Shown: one piece after another, positions 8,445-20,667 of the stretch
Position numbering within the stretch: the first letter of the stretch is position 1
Layout of the letters: every line of letters begins with the position of its first letter
Source of the DNA: Metamycoplasma hyosynoviae
GTDB taxonomy: Bacteria; Bacillota_I; Bacilli_A; Mycoplasmatales; Metamycoplasmataceae
NCBI RefSeq assembly: GCF_004365165.1
Contig: NZ_SOCH01000003.1
Location: 1 to 64,000, forward strand
Direction of reading: 5' to 3'
DNA: 64,000 bases
Made by a program: the position numbers and the translations under genes
Notes under the pieces: model-generated
What the model saw: the letters and a program-made list of their open reading frames with translations, nothing else
Databases searched by the model: none
Told to the model about the DNA's origin: nothing

Positions 8445-11285
8445 ATGCAAGAAAAAATAATCATTAAAGGTGCAAGAGAAAACAACTTAAAAAATGTTAG
8501 TCTCGAAATTCCTCGGAATAAATTTGTTGTATTTACAGGTGTAAGTGGATCAGGCAAGTCATCACTTGCCTTTAATACTATTTATGAAGAAGGAAAAAGA
8601 AGATATGTAGATAGTCTTTCAAGTTATGCTCGTCAATTTTTAGGTGGTACTCGAAAGCCTGATGTTGATTCTATTGAAGGATTATCTCCTACTATTTCTA
8701 TTGAACAAAAAACAATTCATAATAACCCTCGGAGTATTGTTGGTACTGTTACAGAAATTTATGATTATTTTAGATTGCTTTATGCAAGAATCGGAAAACC
8801 TTATTGTCCTAACCATAAAAAAGAAATTTCAGCTAAAAAACTAAAAGACATTATTTCAACGATTTTTGAATTTTCGCTAGGCGAAAAAATTTTTATTCTT
8901 TCACCTGTTGTAATCGGTGAAAAAGGAACACACCAAAATATTTTACGCAAGCTAAAAAACGAAGGTTTTTTACGGGTAAAAATAAATGATAATATTTACT
9001 CCCTTGATGATGAAATTAATTTAGACAAAAACAAAAAGTGAAATATTGATATTGTTATTGACCGTATTGTATTATCAGAAGAAAAACGTAGCCGTATAGT
9101 TGAAGCTGTTGAAATTGCACTTAATTATTCACATGGTATTGTTACTATTGAAAATCCAGAAGGAACATCAAAAACATTTTCAATTCAACATAGTTGTGAA
9201 TTTGGTGATTTTGATATGCCTAAAATAGATCCTAAACTATTTTCATTTAACTCGCCTGCTGGGATGTGTGAAAATTGTAAGGGCTTAGGTTTTTTACAAA
9301 AAGCAAGTTTTGACTTACTTGCTCCAAATAAAAAACTTTCAATTCGAGAAGGTGGAATTTTATATTATAAAAATCTAGTTGATTCAGTAAATTTAGAATG
9401 ACAAGAATTTGAAAACTTACTAAATTATTATTCTATTGATTTGGATAAACCACTTGATGAACTAACTGAATATGAACTTGAAATTATAAAATATGGTTCT
9501 GATGAACCTGTTCCAATGGTTCGGGTAAGTGCTAATGGTAATCGGTATGATACTGCTAGAACTGTTGAAGGTATATTAAATAAAATTGAAAGACGCTATA
9601 TTGAAACTGTTTCAAATGATGCTAGAAAATATTTTAGTAAGTATTTAACCGAAACTGAATGTAGTGTATGCCATGGAAAAAGATTAAACAAATATGCACT
9701 TGCGGTTAAATTAAATGACAAAAATATTTATGATGTCTGCACACTTCCAATTGATGAAATTTATGAATTTGTGCAAAATTTGAATCTAACAGACATTGAA
9801 AAAGAAATTGCTAATTTAATTCTAAATGAATTAAATCATCGCCTAAGTTTTTTAATTAATGTTGGTCTTGAATATTTAACTTTAAATCGTAAAGCTGAAA
9901 CTCTAAGTGGTGGAGAAGCACAAAGAATTAGATTAGCTACTCAAATCGGTTCTAATCTAACTGGTATTTTATATATTATGGATGAACCTTCAATTGGTCT
10001 ACATCAAAAAGACAACCAAAAATTAATTAATTCACTTCGCAAAATGGTTGATATTGGTAATAGTTTAATTGTTGTAGAACATGATGAAGACACAATTAGA
10101 CAATCTGATTATATAGTAGATATTGGTCTTTTAGCTGGTAAAAATGGTGGTGAGATTATAGCAAGTGGTTCGCTTGAAAATATTAAGCAAAGTCCTAATT
10201 CCATTACTGGAAAATTCCTGTCGGGTCAAGAAGAAATCGCAGTGCCTTCTTCCAGAAGAAGTGGCAATGGCAAAAATTTAATTTTGGAACATGCTAACTT
10301 AAATAACCTAAAAAATCTAACAGTTAATTTTCCTTTGGGTAAATTCATTGTAGTTTCAGGAGTATCAGGTTCAGGTAAGTCTTCTTTAATTAATGGTGAA
10401 CTTGTTAAAAATCTAAAAAGTATTTTATATAATAAATACTCATTTTTACTTGAACATAATGACATTAAAAAAATGGACACCAAAGTTAAGGGTTGAAATT
10501 TTGTTGATGATGTTATTTTAGTAGACCAATCACCGATTGGTCGTACTCCTAGATCAAACCCTGCAACTTATACAAGTGTATTTGATGACATTCGTGATAT
10601 TTTTGGAAATATCGAAGCTTCTCGTGAACGTGGATTTAATAAATCTAGATTTTCATTTAATGTACCAGGCGGTAGATGTGATAAATGTTATGGTGATGGT
10701 AGTTTAAGAATTGAAATGCACTTTTTACCTGATGTTTATGTAACTTGTGATCACTGCGACGGTAAAAGATATAATTCTGAAACTCTTGAAATCAAATACC
10801 ATGGTAAAAACATCAATGATGTTTTAGAAATGACAGTTCAAGAAGCTTATGCTTTTTTTATCACTAATCCAAAACTTAGAGACAAACTTCAACTTTTAAT
10901 GGACGTTGGTCTTGATTATATTAAATTAGGTCAATCATCAACAACTTTAAGTGGTGGAGAAGCACAAAGAATTAAACTAGCTACTTATTTACAGAAAAAA
11001 CCAACTGGTAAATCACTTTATGTTTTAGATGAACCTACTACGGGATTGCATGCTTATGATATTAAAAAACTTCTTGCTGTTTTAAACAAAATTGTAGATG
11101 GTGGAGATACTGTTATTGTTATTGAGCATAACCTAGATGTTATTAAATCGGCTGATCATATTATTGATTTAGGTCCTGGTGGTGGCAAAAGTGGAGGGCG
11201 TGTAATTGCTACAGGTACTCCTGAACAAGTTAGTGAGTCGGAGATATCTTATACTGCTGAATATTTAAGAAAAATATTAAAGTAA
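8445..11285 (+). CDS. uvrA: excinuclease ABC subunit UvrA
   Basis: DNA damage sensor of nucleotide excision repair, an ABC-type ATPase dimer that loads UvrB. At 946 aa it is of normal length. Two Walker A motifs Gly-Val-Ser-Gly-Ser-Gly-Lys-Ser-Ser are seen, near residues 30 and 640. Two ABC signatures Leu-Ser-Gly-Gly-Glu-Ala-Gln-Arg-Ile and zinc-binding Cys-x-x-Cys pairs (Cys-Glu-Asn-Cys, Cys-Ser-Val-Cys, Cys-Asp-Lys-Cys, Cys-Asp-His-Cys) are also visible. Trp residues are TGA. I place the start at ATG 8445, seven bases after AAGGA, although an in-frame GTG lies at 8427. UvrB and UvrC are not in this window. Confidence 0.97.
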
Positions 11286-11342
11286 ATATAATATAATTTC
11301 AATACTAATAATTAACTTAAGTTAAGATTTCGAAAGGAAATT

Positions 11343-12212
11343 ATGGAACGCATTGATTTTGCCGGTCAACAGCTTAAAGTAGGTCCTTTTTATGTCTATT
11401 CATTAACTATGATGATCGGAATGCTATCTGCAATTCTAACCATTTTTTATTTTTGAAAACGTGAAAAATATCCTCTTGAACAACTTGCTATTCTAGTTTT
11501 AATCACCCTTCCAACTGCTTTAATTGGTGCTAGAATGTTCTTCATTATTCAACAAGCAATTGATAAACAATGAGAAACAGTTAAACGATTTTATGCTATT
11601 TGAGAAGGTGGGCTTTCTATTCATGGTGGTGTTATTGTTTCTACTATATGCGCCCTTATTTACCTACTATTTGGCAAACGTGCTAAAAAAATCAATATTA
11701 GAAAAGCATTTTCAATCATCCTTCCTGCTGTATTAATTGGACAAGCCATTGGACGTTGAGGAAACTTTGCTAACCATGAACTTTATGGTGGCATTATGTC
11801 TGAAAACTCACTTGCTTTCAAAATCTTAACTCCTTTGATTAGAGACCATATGTATATCAATAAAGCATATCGTTTTCCACTATTCTTATATGAATCAATT
11901 GCAAACTTAATTGGATATGTATTAATTGTTTGAGTACTAAATTTCTTCAACTGATTACGCCCAGGTACAACTGGTGGAATTTACATTTTATACTATGGTA
12001 TCATTCGTCTAGGTATGGAACCATTGCGTCAAGATAATTACACAATTTATAAAGTTATTTCTGTACTTTACCTACTTGCTGGAGCTACTTTTATTGTGCT
12101 ATTTGAATTTATTATGAAACTAAATTACAATGTTTATAAGATTCCTCTAACAAGAAATGAAAAACTAGCTAAGTATTTCTACTTCATAATTTATGAACAA
12201 AAAGTAAGATAA
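11343..12212 (+). CDS. lgt: prolipoprotein diacylglyceryl transferase
   Basis: Polytopic membrane enzyme that moves diacylglycerol from phosphatidylglycerol onto the lipobox Cys of prolipoproteins, the first lipoprotein maturation step and essential to the surface lipoproteins in this window. It is 289 aa with about seven hydrophobic segments. The family signature appears as Gly-Arg-Trp-Gly-Asn-Phe-Ala-Asn-His-Glu, and an Ile-His-Gly-Gly motif lies near residue 97. Many Trp are TGA. Start ATG 11343 follows AAAGGAAA. It lies between uvrA and trxB with short spacers. The lgt-trxB neighbourhood is common in Firmicutes and mollicutes. Confidence 0.96.
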
Positions 12213-12233
12213 TGTTAAAAAAATAGGATTACA

Positions 12234-13142
12234 ATGATTAAAGATTATGATGTAATTATAATTGGTGGCGGTCCTGCGGGATTAACAGCTGCACTATATC
12301 TGGCACGAAACAATGTAAAAGTTGCTTTTGTTGAGTATTATGCACCTGGTGGAAAATTAATTGAACAATCAGCAATTGAAAACTATCCTGGTTTTTCTAA
12401 TGTTTCAGGAATAGATTTAGCTACTTCAATGTACAATCAAGCTATTCAAAATGGTGCCAAAATGATTTTTGGCAAAGTAAAAGAATTAGATTTAAAAAAA
12501 TCTGAAAAAATAGTTACACTGGAAAATGGTGACATTTATTCTTGCAAATACATTCTAATTGCTACTGGGATGAAAAACTTAGTACCTGAGCAAGTTGAAA
12601 ACATCGAAAAATTTAGAGGAAAAGGTGTTTCTTATTGTGTGGTTTGCGATGGGGCATTATTCAAAAATGAAGTTTGTGGCATTATAGGCGGTGGTAACAG
12701 CGCTTTTGAAGAAGGATTTTATCTTTCAAAAATAGCTAAAGAAGTTCATATATTTGTAAGAGATGAAATTATTGCTGAACAAAAAATTCAAGATGATGTC
12801 AAAAATCAAAAAAACATTTTTGTTTATAAAAATGCAACAGTGCAAAAGCTAAATGGTACTAATTCATTAGAATCAGCTGATGTGAATATAGCTGGTAAAA
12901 TCAAAAACTTCAAAATTAAAGGTTTGTTCCCTTATATAGGTTTTAAACCCGCAACTTCATTTATAAAAGACATTGAAATATTAGATGCAAAAGGTTTTAT
13001 TAAAGTAAATGAAGATTATGAAACTACCGTTTCAAATGTTTTTGCAATAGGTGATGTTGTAAGTAAAAAAATTAGACAAATTACTACTGCTACAAATGAT
13101 GGAACTATTGCAGCAAAAACCATAAACCAAAGAATTTCTTAA
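12234..13142 (+). CDS. trxB: thioredoxin reductase
   Basis: FAD- and NADPH-dependent flavoenzyme that reduces thioredoxin in the cytoplasm, 302 aa. The FAD-binding Gly-Gly-Gly-Pro-Ala-Gly lies at residues 11-16, the redox pair is Cys135-Val-Val-Cys138-Asp, and a second nucleotide-binding motif Gly-Gly-Gly-Asn-Ser-Ala follows. The C-terminal FAD motif ends Gly-Asp-Val-Val. No Trp occurs. The start follows AGGATT with short spacing, 21 bases after lgt, so the two are likely co-transcribed, and the transcript ends at the hairpin at 13162. Confidence 0.95.
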   Translation: MIKDYDVIIIGGGPAGLTAALYLARNNVKVAFVEYYAPGGKLIEQSAIENYPGFSNVSGIDLATSMYNQAIQNGAKMIFGKVKELDLKKSEKIVTLENGDIYSCKYILIATGMKNLVPEQVENIEKFRGKGVSYCVVCDGALFKNEVCGIIGGGNSAFEEGFYLSKIAKEVHIFVRDEIIAEQKIQDDVKNQKNIFVYKNATVQKLNGTNSLESADVNIAGKIKNFKIKGLFPYIGFKPATSFIKDIEILDAKGFIKVNEDYETTVSNVFAIGDVVSKKIRQITTATNDGTIAAKTINQRIS

Positions 13143-13161
13143 TCATAATTTATTTAAAATT

Positions 13162-13231
13162 AAACCTACAAAATATAAGATAAAATTTCTAAAACATAAA
13201 TGTTTTAGCAAAATCATATGTAGGTTTTTTT
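13162..13231 (+). terminator. two-tier terminator after trxB
   Basis: An outer stem (about 9 bp, AAACCTACA with TGTAGGTTT) encloses an inner hairpin at 13189-13208 and is followed by a run of seven T. Confidence 0.65.
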
Positions 13232-13263
13232 ATTTTTGAAAGTTCAACACGCTTTGTATTTGA

Positions 13264-13269
13264 TATAAT
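13264..13269 (+). promoter_or_regulatory. -10 box TATAAT upstream of the 13331 lipoprotein
   Basis: A perfect TATAAT preceded by TG (extended -10 style), 62 bases upstream of the start at 13331. A TTTGTA lies a few bases upstream, but no convincing -35 box is seen. Confidence 0.45.
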
Positions 13270-13330
13270 GTTATGTGTAAGTTTTCAATTAAAGAAGACA
13301 AAAATGTTTTAAGGTTTATAAATATTAATA

Positions 13331-14230
13331 ATGAAAAAACGTACATTTTTTCTACCATTATCATTGGTTTCTGTTGTACCTTTATTTTTAGCCGCAACTA
13401 AATGTAAAGATCCTTGAAAGAATTTTGCTGGAGTTAATGCATCTTTAAAAGATCCTAAAAAGACTTTAAAAGATATAACTGAAGATGACATTGAATTTAA
13501 ATTCAATGATGCTTCTCAAGCAAGTCAATATGAAATACTTTCTCCAACAGTTACAAAAGATCTTCAAAAAGGTACTTTAACTATAAAGTATTACGTTAAA
13601 AATAAATCAAGTAGTGTTTTATCAGAAGAAAAATCACAAGAAATTAAATCTACTGCCCAAAATGGTCAAGGCGAGCAACCGGGAGGTGGTGGCCAAGAAA
13701 ACACTGATCCAAATTCTCAAATAAATCAAGATGCTAAAAAAGTTAAGTTCAATCTTGAAAGCGGTTCTGAAGATTTATTACCTTCTGAAGTAGATGACGA
13801 AAGTTTAGAAGTTAAAGATCTAGATACATCAAAATATGAAATTGCTATTCAAGATTTAAAAGCAAATGATTCAGCAGGTACAATAATTATTTCTTTTATT
13901 ATTAGAAATAAACAAGATAATAGTGAATCTACAGTTCATACATTTGAATTAAAATTAACTTTAAAAAATGAAATTGATCGTGAAGCTAGAAAGGTCGAAT
14001 TTGAATTAAAAGAAGAAAAAGATCCTGATGAAACCCTACCTTCACAAGTAAAAAATGAAGATCTTGTTGCATCTTTATATGATGAATCATTATACAAAGT
14101 TGAAATAATTAGTCTAACACCAAAAGATGTTGAAGGTGAATTAGACATTAAATTCAAACTTGTTAATATTAAAACCAATGAACAAAGTGAAGAAACAATA
14201 TTTACACTTGCTCCATTAAAAACTAGCTAA
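13331..14230 (+). CDS. surface lipoprotein with Lipoprotein_17-type repeats
   Basis: Predicted 299-aa prolipoprotein. The signal has Lys-Lys-Arg, a hydrophobic core and a Cys near residue 24 in the context Ala-Ala-Thr-Lys-Cys, a loose lipobox. Three repeats of about 75 residues follow, each with the pattern Ala-(Lys/Arg)-Lys-Val-(Lys/Glu)-Phe, Leu-Pro-Ser-(Glu/Gln)-Val, Tyr-(Glu/Lys)-(Ile/Val) and a beta-rich end, as in the mycoplasma lipoprotein-associated domain (Lipoprotein_17). A Gly/Gln-rich linker near 113-130 separates repeats one and two. The first 60 residues closely resemble those of the nuclease lipoprotein at 14425, so the two are paralogues. Only one TGA Trp is used, near residue 33. 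Likely surface-exposed; binding target unknown. Confidence 0.8.
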
Positions 14231-14254
14231 TATAGCACAAACTAATAATTACAT

Positions 14255-14282
14255 AACATCTCTAACTAAGGAGATGTTTTTT
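14255..14282 (+). terminator. intrinsic terminator
   Basis: The stem AACATCTC with GAGATGTT has an 8-base loop and is followed by six T. It ends the 13331 transcript. Confidence 0.8.
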
Positions 14283-14321
14283 ATAACCATAATTCAAATT
14301 GGATTTTTAATTTATTTTGTG

Positions 14322-14355
14322 GCTATAACTACATATAGTTATAGTATGGTATAAT
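14322..14355 (+). promoter_or_regulatory. -10 box with adjoining palindrome before the nuclease lipoprotein
   Basis: A TATAAT at 14350-14355 is immediately preceded by an 8-bp inverted repeat (CTATAACT at 14323-14330, AGTTATAG at 14337-14344) where a -35 region would be. The layout suggests an operator overlapping the promoter, upstream of the gene at 14425. Inference from sequence only. Confidence 0.4.
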
Positions 14356-14424
14356 TTTATTGTTGTTTTTTTAAAAATAAAGAACGAATTTCGATAAGGT
14401 TCACAAACAAAAAAAAGATATTTA

Positions 14425-16611
14425 ATGCGTAAAAAAGCCTTACTATTATCATTAGCATTAGCAACTTCGATGCCAATGTTTTTAGTAGCCACGAATTGTA
14501 AAAAAAATTCTTGAGCAAATTTCAGTGGTGTTACTGCTGTATTAAAAAATACTGATAAGACAATAGACGATGTTCAAAATTCAGATATTGAATTTAAATA
14601 TAATAATTCTTTACAAAAATCACAATATGAAGTTATTTTTGTAAAAATAACAAATAGAAATAGTAGTAGAAGAGCAATAACTATAACTTATTACATAAAA
14701 AATAAAGCTACTAATGAAATTTCTGAACAAAAATCTATTTCTTTTGTTATGCCTAAAAAAGCTTCTGAAATTGAGCAAGATGCTGAAAAAGTTAAATTTG
14801 ATTTTGCTTCATCTTCTGAAGGAAAATTGCCTTCCGAAATTGAAACTAATGATTTAGATATTAGCAATTTCGATGATACAAAATATGAAGTTGTTGTAGA
14901 TGATTTAATTGGTGATGATAATGAAAGTAATATAAAAATACTTTATTATTTAAAGTCAAAAAGTAATGGTGAAGAATCAAATGTTAGAGAAATTAAATTA
15001 GACTTTTCTTTAAAAGAAGACATTGACCAACAAGCAAGAAAAGTAACATTTGCTTTAAAAGATGGATTAATTCCAAGTGAAACTTTACCTTCTTCAATTC
15101 AAGATGATCAAATAATGATAAGTGGTTATGACGAAAGCAAATACACTATTGAAATCAAAAGTAAAACTTCTGATGATGCTAAAGGTGAACTTGAACTTCA
15201 ATATATACTAAAATCAAATGATGGTCAAGAAACTTCAAAAACTCATAGTTCAAAAATTAAATATCTAAAAAATTCAAGTGGAACCATCATTAGTATTGAT
15301 GATATTGCTCAAAATGTTAAATTCAAATTAAAATCAAAAAACGCTAGTGACTATTTAGCTTCTGAAATTAAAAGATCTGATGTTCAAGCATATGATTATG
15401 ATTCTAATAATTATAAAGTTGAAATTAAAGAATTTTTAGCTAATAATGAAGAACAAAAAATAACAATCAAATTTAATTTATGTGATTTATCTTCTAGCGA
15501 TGTAAGTGAAAATAATGAAAGAACATTAATTGGGTTTAAAAAAGAAACTTCTCCACTTCCACCAACTCCTCCAGAACCCCCAATAGGTGGTGAAACAACT
15601 GAAAAAACTTTGAGATTAGCTCATTGAAATACATGCAGATTTTCTAAAAATGCACTTCCACTTCCTGGCATCAAAAAACCAAAAGCAAAAGCACATGCTA
15701 TTGTTTCAATAATTCACAATCAAAAATTTGACATTATTGGATTAACAGAAGTAGGTTCATTAGAAGTAGCACCAAAAATGGTTGAATTATTAAATGAACT
15801 AGAAATTAAAAAAGGTACAAATAATAAATGAAATTTTGTATCTGGAGATTATAAAAAAAGTTATGGAGTTTCAATAACTCAAAACATAGATAGAACAGCT
15901 GACTTTTTATATAAAGAAAATAAAGTTAGACCAGTAAAAGTTGACAATAAATCAGGTCATTTTTATGATAATGGTAATTTTGAAAAACATTTTGGTGGTG
16001 ATTATAATGAATATGCACGTACACCATTTTGTGTAAAATGAGAATTATTAAATAAATCATTAACAAATAAAGATTTTGTATTTGCCATATCTCACTTTGA
16101 TGGACCTGGTGTAAAAGGTGGTGAAGTAAGTTCTGGACTGGGTGGTCAAATTGGAAGTCGTGAAGCAAATGAAGCTTGAAATATTCCTAATGTATTTTCT
16201 TGAATGAAGGATAAATTCAAAGATAGTGATTTAGTATTTCAAGGAGACACTAATATTCCAAGTGGTTATGCAGATAAAGCTTTTGCTTCTTTAAAAAGTG
16301 ATGAGAAAATGTTGATGAATGATAATAGAGAAAATGCAACTTCTTTAAAAAAATCAATTGATACATATAGTGAACCATATGATAAAATGATTTTAAAATC
16401 TTCATTGAAATACTCAAATCCAGGATTTTATAAATTATGAAATTTTATTAAAGATGATATATTTGGTTGACAAAGCGGAATTACTTCATATAAAGCATGA
16501 AAAGATTACTGTGATACCTATTACCCTGGATCAGTTCCTGCTACTAATGGTGCTGTCTATGGATATATTTCTGACCACTGTCCAACATTCTTTGATCTAC
16601 ATTTTGAATAA
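14425..16611 (+). CDS. membrane nuclease lipoprotein (MnuA-like) fused to Lipoprotein_17 repeats
   Basis: Predicted 728-aa prolipoprotein, probably a surface nuclease that degrades host or environmental DNA to supply nucleotides. The signal has a Cys at about residue 25 (Val-Ala-Thr-Asn-Cys). Residues 30-370 hold four Lipoprotein_17-like repeats, then a Pro-rich linker leads to an endonuclease/exonuclease/phosphatase domain. The catalytic set is present: Trp-Asn near 401-402, Glu in Leu-Thr-Glu-Val (E442), His in Ser-His-Phe-Asp (about H557), Gly-Asp-Thr-Asn (D608, N610) and the final Ser-Asp-His (D717, H718). Many Trp are TGA. The start is the ATG after a weak leader. It is paired with the paralogue at 13331, which has the repeats but no nuclease domain. 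Confidence 0.88.
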
Positions 16612-16624
16612 TAAATTTACTAAA

Positions 16625-16659
16625 CAAAAAAATTCAAGCAATAACGTTTGAATTTTTTT
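16625..16659 (+). terminator. terminator after the nuclease gene
   Basis: AAAAAATTCAA pairs with TTTGAATTTTTT around a 9-base loop, closely after the stop at 16611, and ends in a T run. Confidence 0.65.
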
Positions 16660-16686
16660 AATGAAATTAAAAACCAAAACTAAGTA

Positions 16687-16715
16687 ACAAAAAAATCAGA
16701 GAATGTCCCCTGATT
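16687..16715 (-). terminator. terminator after mscL
   Basis: On the minus strand the stem AATCAG/CTGATT has a 10-base loop and is followed by a T run. It lies 15 bases past the mscL stop and converges with the nuclease terminator. Confidence 0.5.
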
Positions 16716-16729
16716 GTTTTTATATATTT

Positions 16730-17161
16730 TTATTCACTTTCTTTATTTTGGTTGAAATTAGCATTTAATTTTTTTAGTTCAGCTAATATTTGTTCTTCAA
16801 TTGTTGGTTCTTTTGGTTTTTCTATCAATAGTTCAGGATGTCTCTTTGTATGATATTTTCAAATTAAGTTTTTGATTAAGAAAAACAAAAACAAACTTAA
16901 AAATATAACAAGCGAAACAATGAAAAATGAAATTAATGCACCAATAAATTTTCCAACTAAAATCCCATTGACTGATAGACTTTCAACACTACTTGCGTTT
17001 CATAATTTTGCAATTGATGCCATTATAACATCATTTGCAAGAGAAGAAATTACAGTGTTGAATGAAGCTCCTAATAAAAGACCAATGGCAAGCATAAACA
17101 TATTGCCACGTCTAACTATTTTTCAAGAATCTACTACACTTTTTTTAATCATAGCAAACAT
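16730..17161 (-). CDS. mscL: large-conductance mechanosensitive channel MscL
   Basis: Pentameric membrane channel that opens under membrane tension and releases solutes in osmotic downshock. It is 143 aa, the usual length. The first helix has the gating sequence Arg-Gly-Asn-Met-Phe-Met-Leu-Ala-Ile-Gly with small residues lining the pore, followed by Ala-Ser-Phe-Asn-Thr-Val-Ile and a second helix at about 78-105. A charged cytoplasmic tail (Glu-Lys-Pro-Lys-Glu-Pro-Thr) ends in a short helix. Three Trp are TGA. Start ATG 17161 is chosen, but an internal ATG at 17152 is equally possible and neither has a clear ribosome site. Confidence 0.9.
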
Positions 17162-17322
17162 AAATTATAAGGTAATTAAAAATTCGCATTACTAAATATA
17201 GTTCTATTTAGTTTAGTGTAAATTATTATTAATAAATAGCTTATCTAAATTTTCTGAATATATAATTTGGATAAAAATAATATTTTTAATAAAAATAATA
17301 TATAATAATTTTTGCAAATTAT

Positions 17323-17406
17323 GGAGGGGTAGCGAAGCGGCCAAACGCGGGTGGCTGTAACCCACTTCCTCACGGTTCGGGGGTTCGAATCCCTCCCCCT
17401 CCACCA
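17323..17406 (+). tRNA. tRNA-Tyr (GTA)
   Basis: Class II tRNA of 84 bases including an encoded CCA. The acceptor GGAGGGG pairs with CCCCTCC, the anticodon loop reads CTGTAAC, the variable arm is long, and the T loop is GGTTCGAATCC. Confidence 0.95.
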
Positions 17407-17409
17407 TTT

Positions 17410-17484
17410 TGCCCCATAGCCAAGCGGAAAGGCAGCGGTTTTTGGTACCGCCATCCGTTAGTTCGAATCTAACTGGGGCAGCCA
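17410..17484 (+). tRNA. tRNA-Gln (TTG)
   Basis: 75 bases with encoded CCA. The acceptor TGCCCCA pairs with TGGGGCA, the anticodon loop reads TTTTGGT (TTG), and the T loop is GTTCGAATC. It follows tRNA-Tyr after three bases and is probably co-transcribed with it. Confidence 0.94.
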
Positions 17485-17563
17485 TTACATTGAAAAATGA
17501 CCATTTATGAAAATAGCAATATGCTATTTTTTTTACTAAAAATATATTAAAATTATTAATACT

Positions 17564-19984
<2,421 letters not shown>

Positions 19985-19988
19985 TAAG

Positions 19989-20008
19989 TTTCTCAAATGT
20001 TTCTCAAA
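19989..20008 (+). promoter_or_regulatory. two phased TTTCTCAAA repeats
   Basis: TTTCTCAAA occurs at 19989-19997 and 20000-20008, start to start 11 bp, one DNA turn. The last copy ends 54 bases before the peptide start at 20063. Three copies with the same 11-bp period end 53 bases before ruvA at 48713. This looks like a shared activator or sigma-factor recognition element. Confidence 0.5.
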
Positions 20009-20062
20009 ATATTATTAATTTTGGGAAATTTTTTTATCATTAGTTTAAGAGAGGAGAGAAAT

Positions 20063-20311
20063 ATGGAAAATTTTAGAAAATTATCATTACAGGAAATGAA
20101 GAATGTTGAAGGTGGTTTTGCTGTAAGCAGTTTTATAACTACTTTGATGACTCAATTAATACCAGCCGGCATTAACATTGTTGGTTCTATAGTTGGTCTT
20201 GTAAAATCATCAACTTCAACAAAAGGTGAAATTAAACAAAAAGATACAGATTATAAATGAGATAACACTGAAAATGTAACTGTGAATACACCTATGTTTT
20301 ATTGCATTTAG
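20063..20311 (+). CDS. double-glycine-leader, bacteriocin-like peptide
   Basis: Predicted 82-aa prepeptide. The first 18 residues match the leader of class II bacteriocins and related peptides: Leu-Ser-Leu-Gln-Glu-Met-Lys-Asn-Val-Glu-Gly-Gly, with hydrophobic residues at the expected spacing before Gly-Gly. Cleavage there by a C39 peptidase-type exporter would release a 64-aa peptide starting Phe-Ala-Val, with a hydrophobic amphipathic stretch and Gly-x-x-x-Gly type spacing (Gly-Ile-Asn-Ile-Val-Gly-Ser-Ile-Val-Gly), then a polar tail. One Trp is TGA. The ribosome site AGAGGAGAG is unusually strong. No exporter or immunity gene is visible nearby, and the perfect terminator at 20338 follows. 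Toxin or signal activity is an inference. Confidence 0.7.
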
Positions 20312-20337
20312 TCCTATTTTTTAAGTTTTTACAAAGT

Positions 20338-20361
20338 AAAAACCCGCAGCTGCGGGTTTTT
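20338..20361. terminator. bidirectional terminator
   Basis: The palindrome AACCCGCAGCTGCGGGTT is flanked by A and T runs, so it can end both the peptide transcript (+) and rpmE (-). Confidence 0.85.
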
Positions 20362-20378
20362 GGTATTAATAAAATAAA

Positions 20379-20594
20379 TTATTTTTTTGCAGAACTTTTT
20401 TCAAGAATTTTATTGAATCTTTCAACACGTCCACGAGCTTTAGCAGTTGTTCTACTACCTGTATAGAAAGGGTGGCAATGTGAGCAAATGTCGATAGAAG
20501 CTTTTTCTACAGTTGAACCGAATTTGTGTTCAGTATTGCAAGAAGAGCAAGTAACAGTGATATCTTGATATTTAGGATGAATTTGCTTTTTCAT
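20379..20594 (-). CDS. rpmE: 50S ribosomal protein L31
   Basis: 71-aa large-subunit protein. It has the zinc-type motif Cys-Ser-Ser-Cys near 16-19 and a Cys-Ser-His-Cys-His-Pro-Phe-Tyr-Thr-Gly block near 37-46, so it is the zinc-binding form. A ribosome site AAGGAGAG lies just upstream. No second L31 is seen in the window. Confidence 0.95.
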   Translation of the reverse strand: MKKQIHPKYQDITVTCSSCNTEHKFGSTVEKASIDICSHCHPFYTGSRTTAKARGRVERFNKILEKSSAKK

Positions 20595-20667
20595 TTCTCT
20601 CCTTATTTTGTTTTGAAACTAACTTTTAGTTACCTAAGTAAAAATACTTGTTTTATTTTAACATATA

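Noticed and set aside
15926-16168. Minus-strand His/Leu-rich frame inside the nuclease gene
   Set aside because: It is the antisense shadow of the EEP nuclease domain, whose catalytic motifs are clear.
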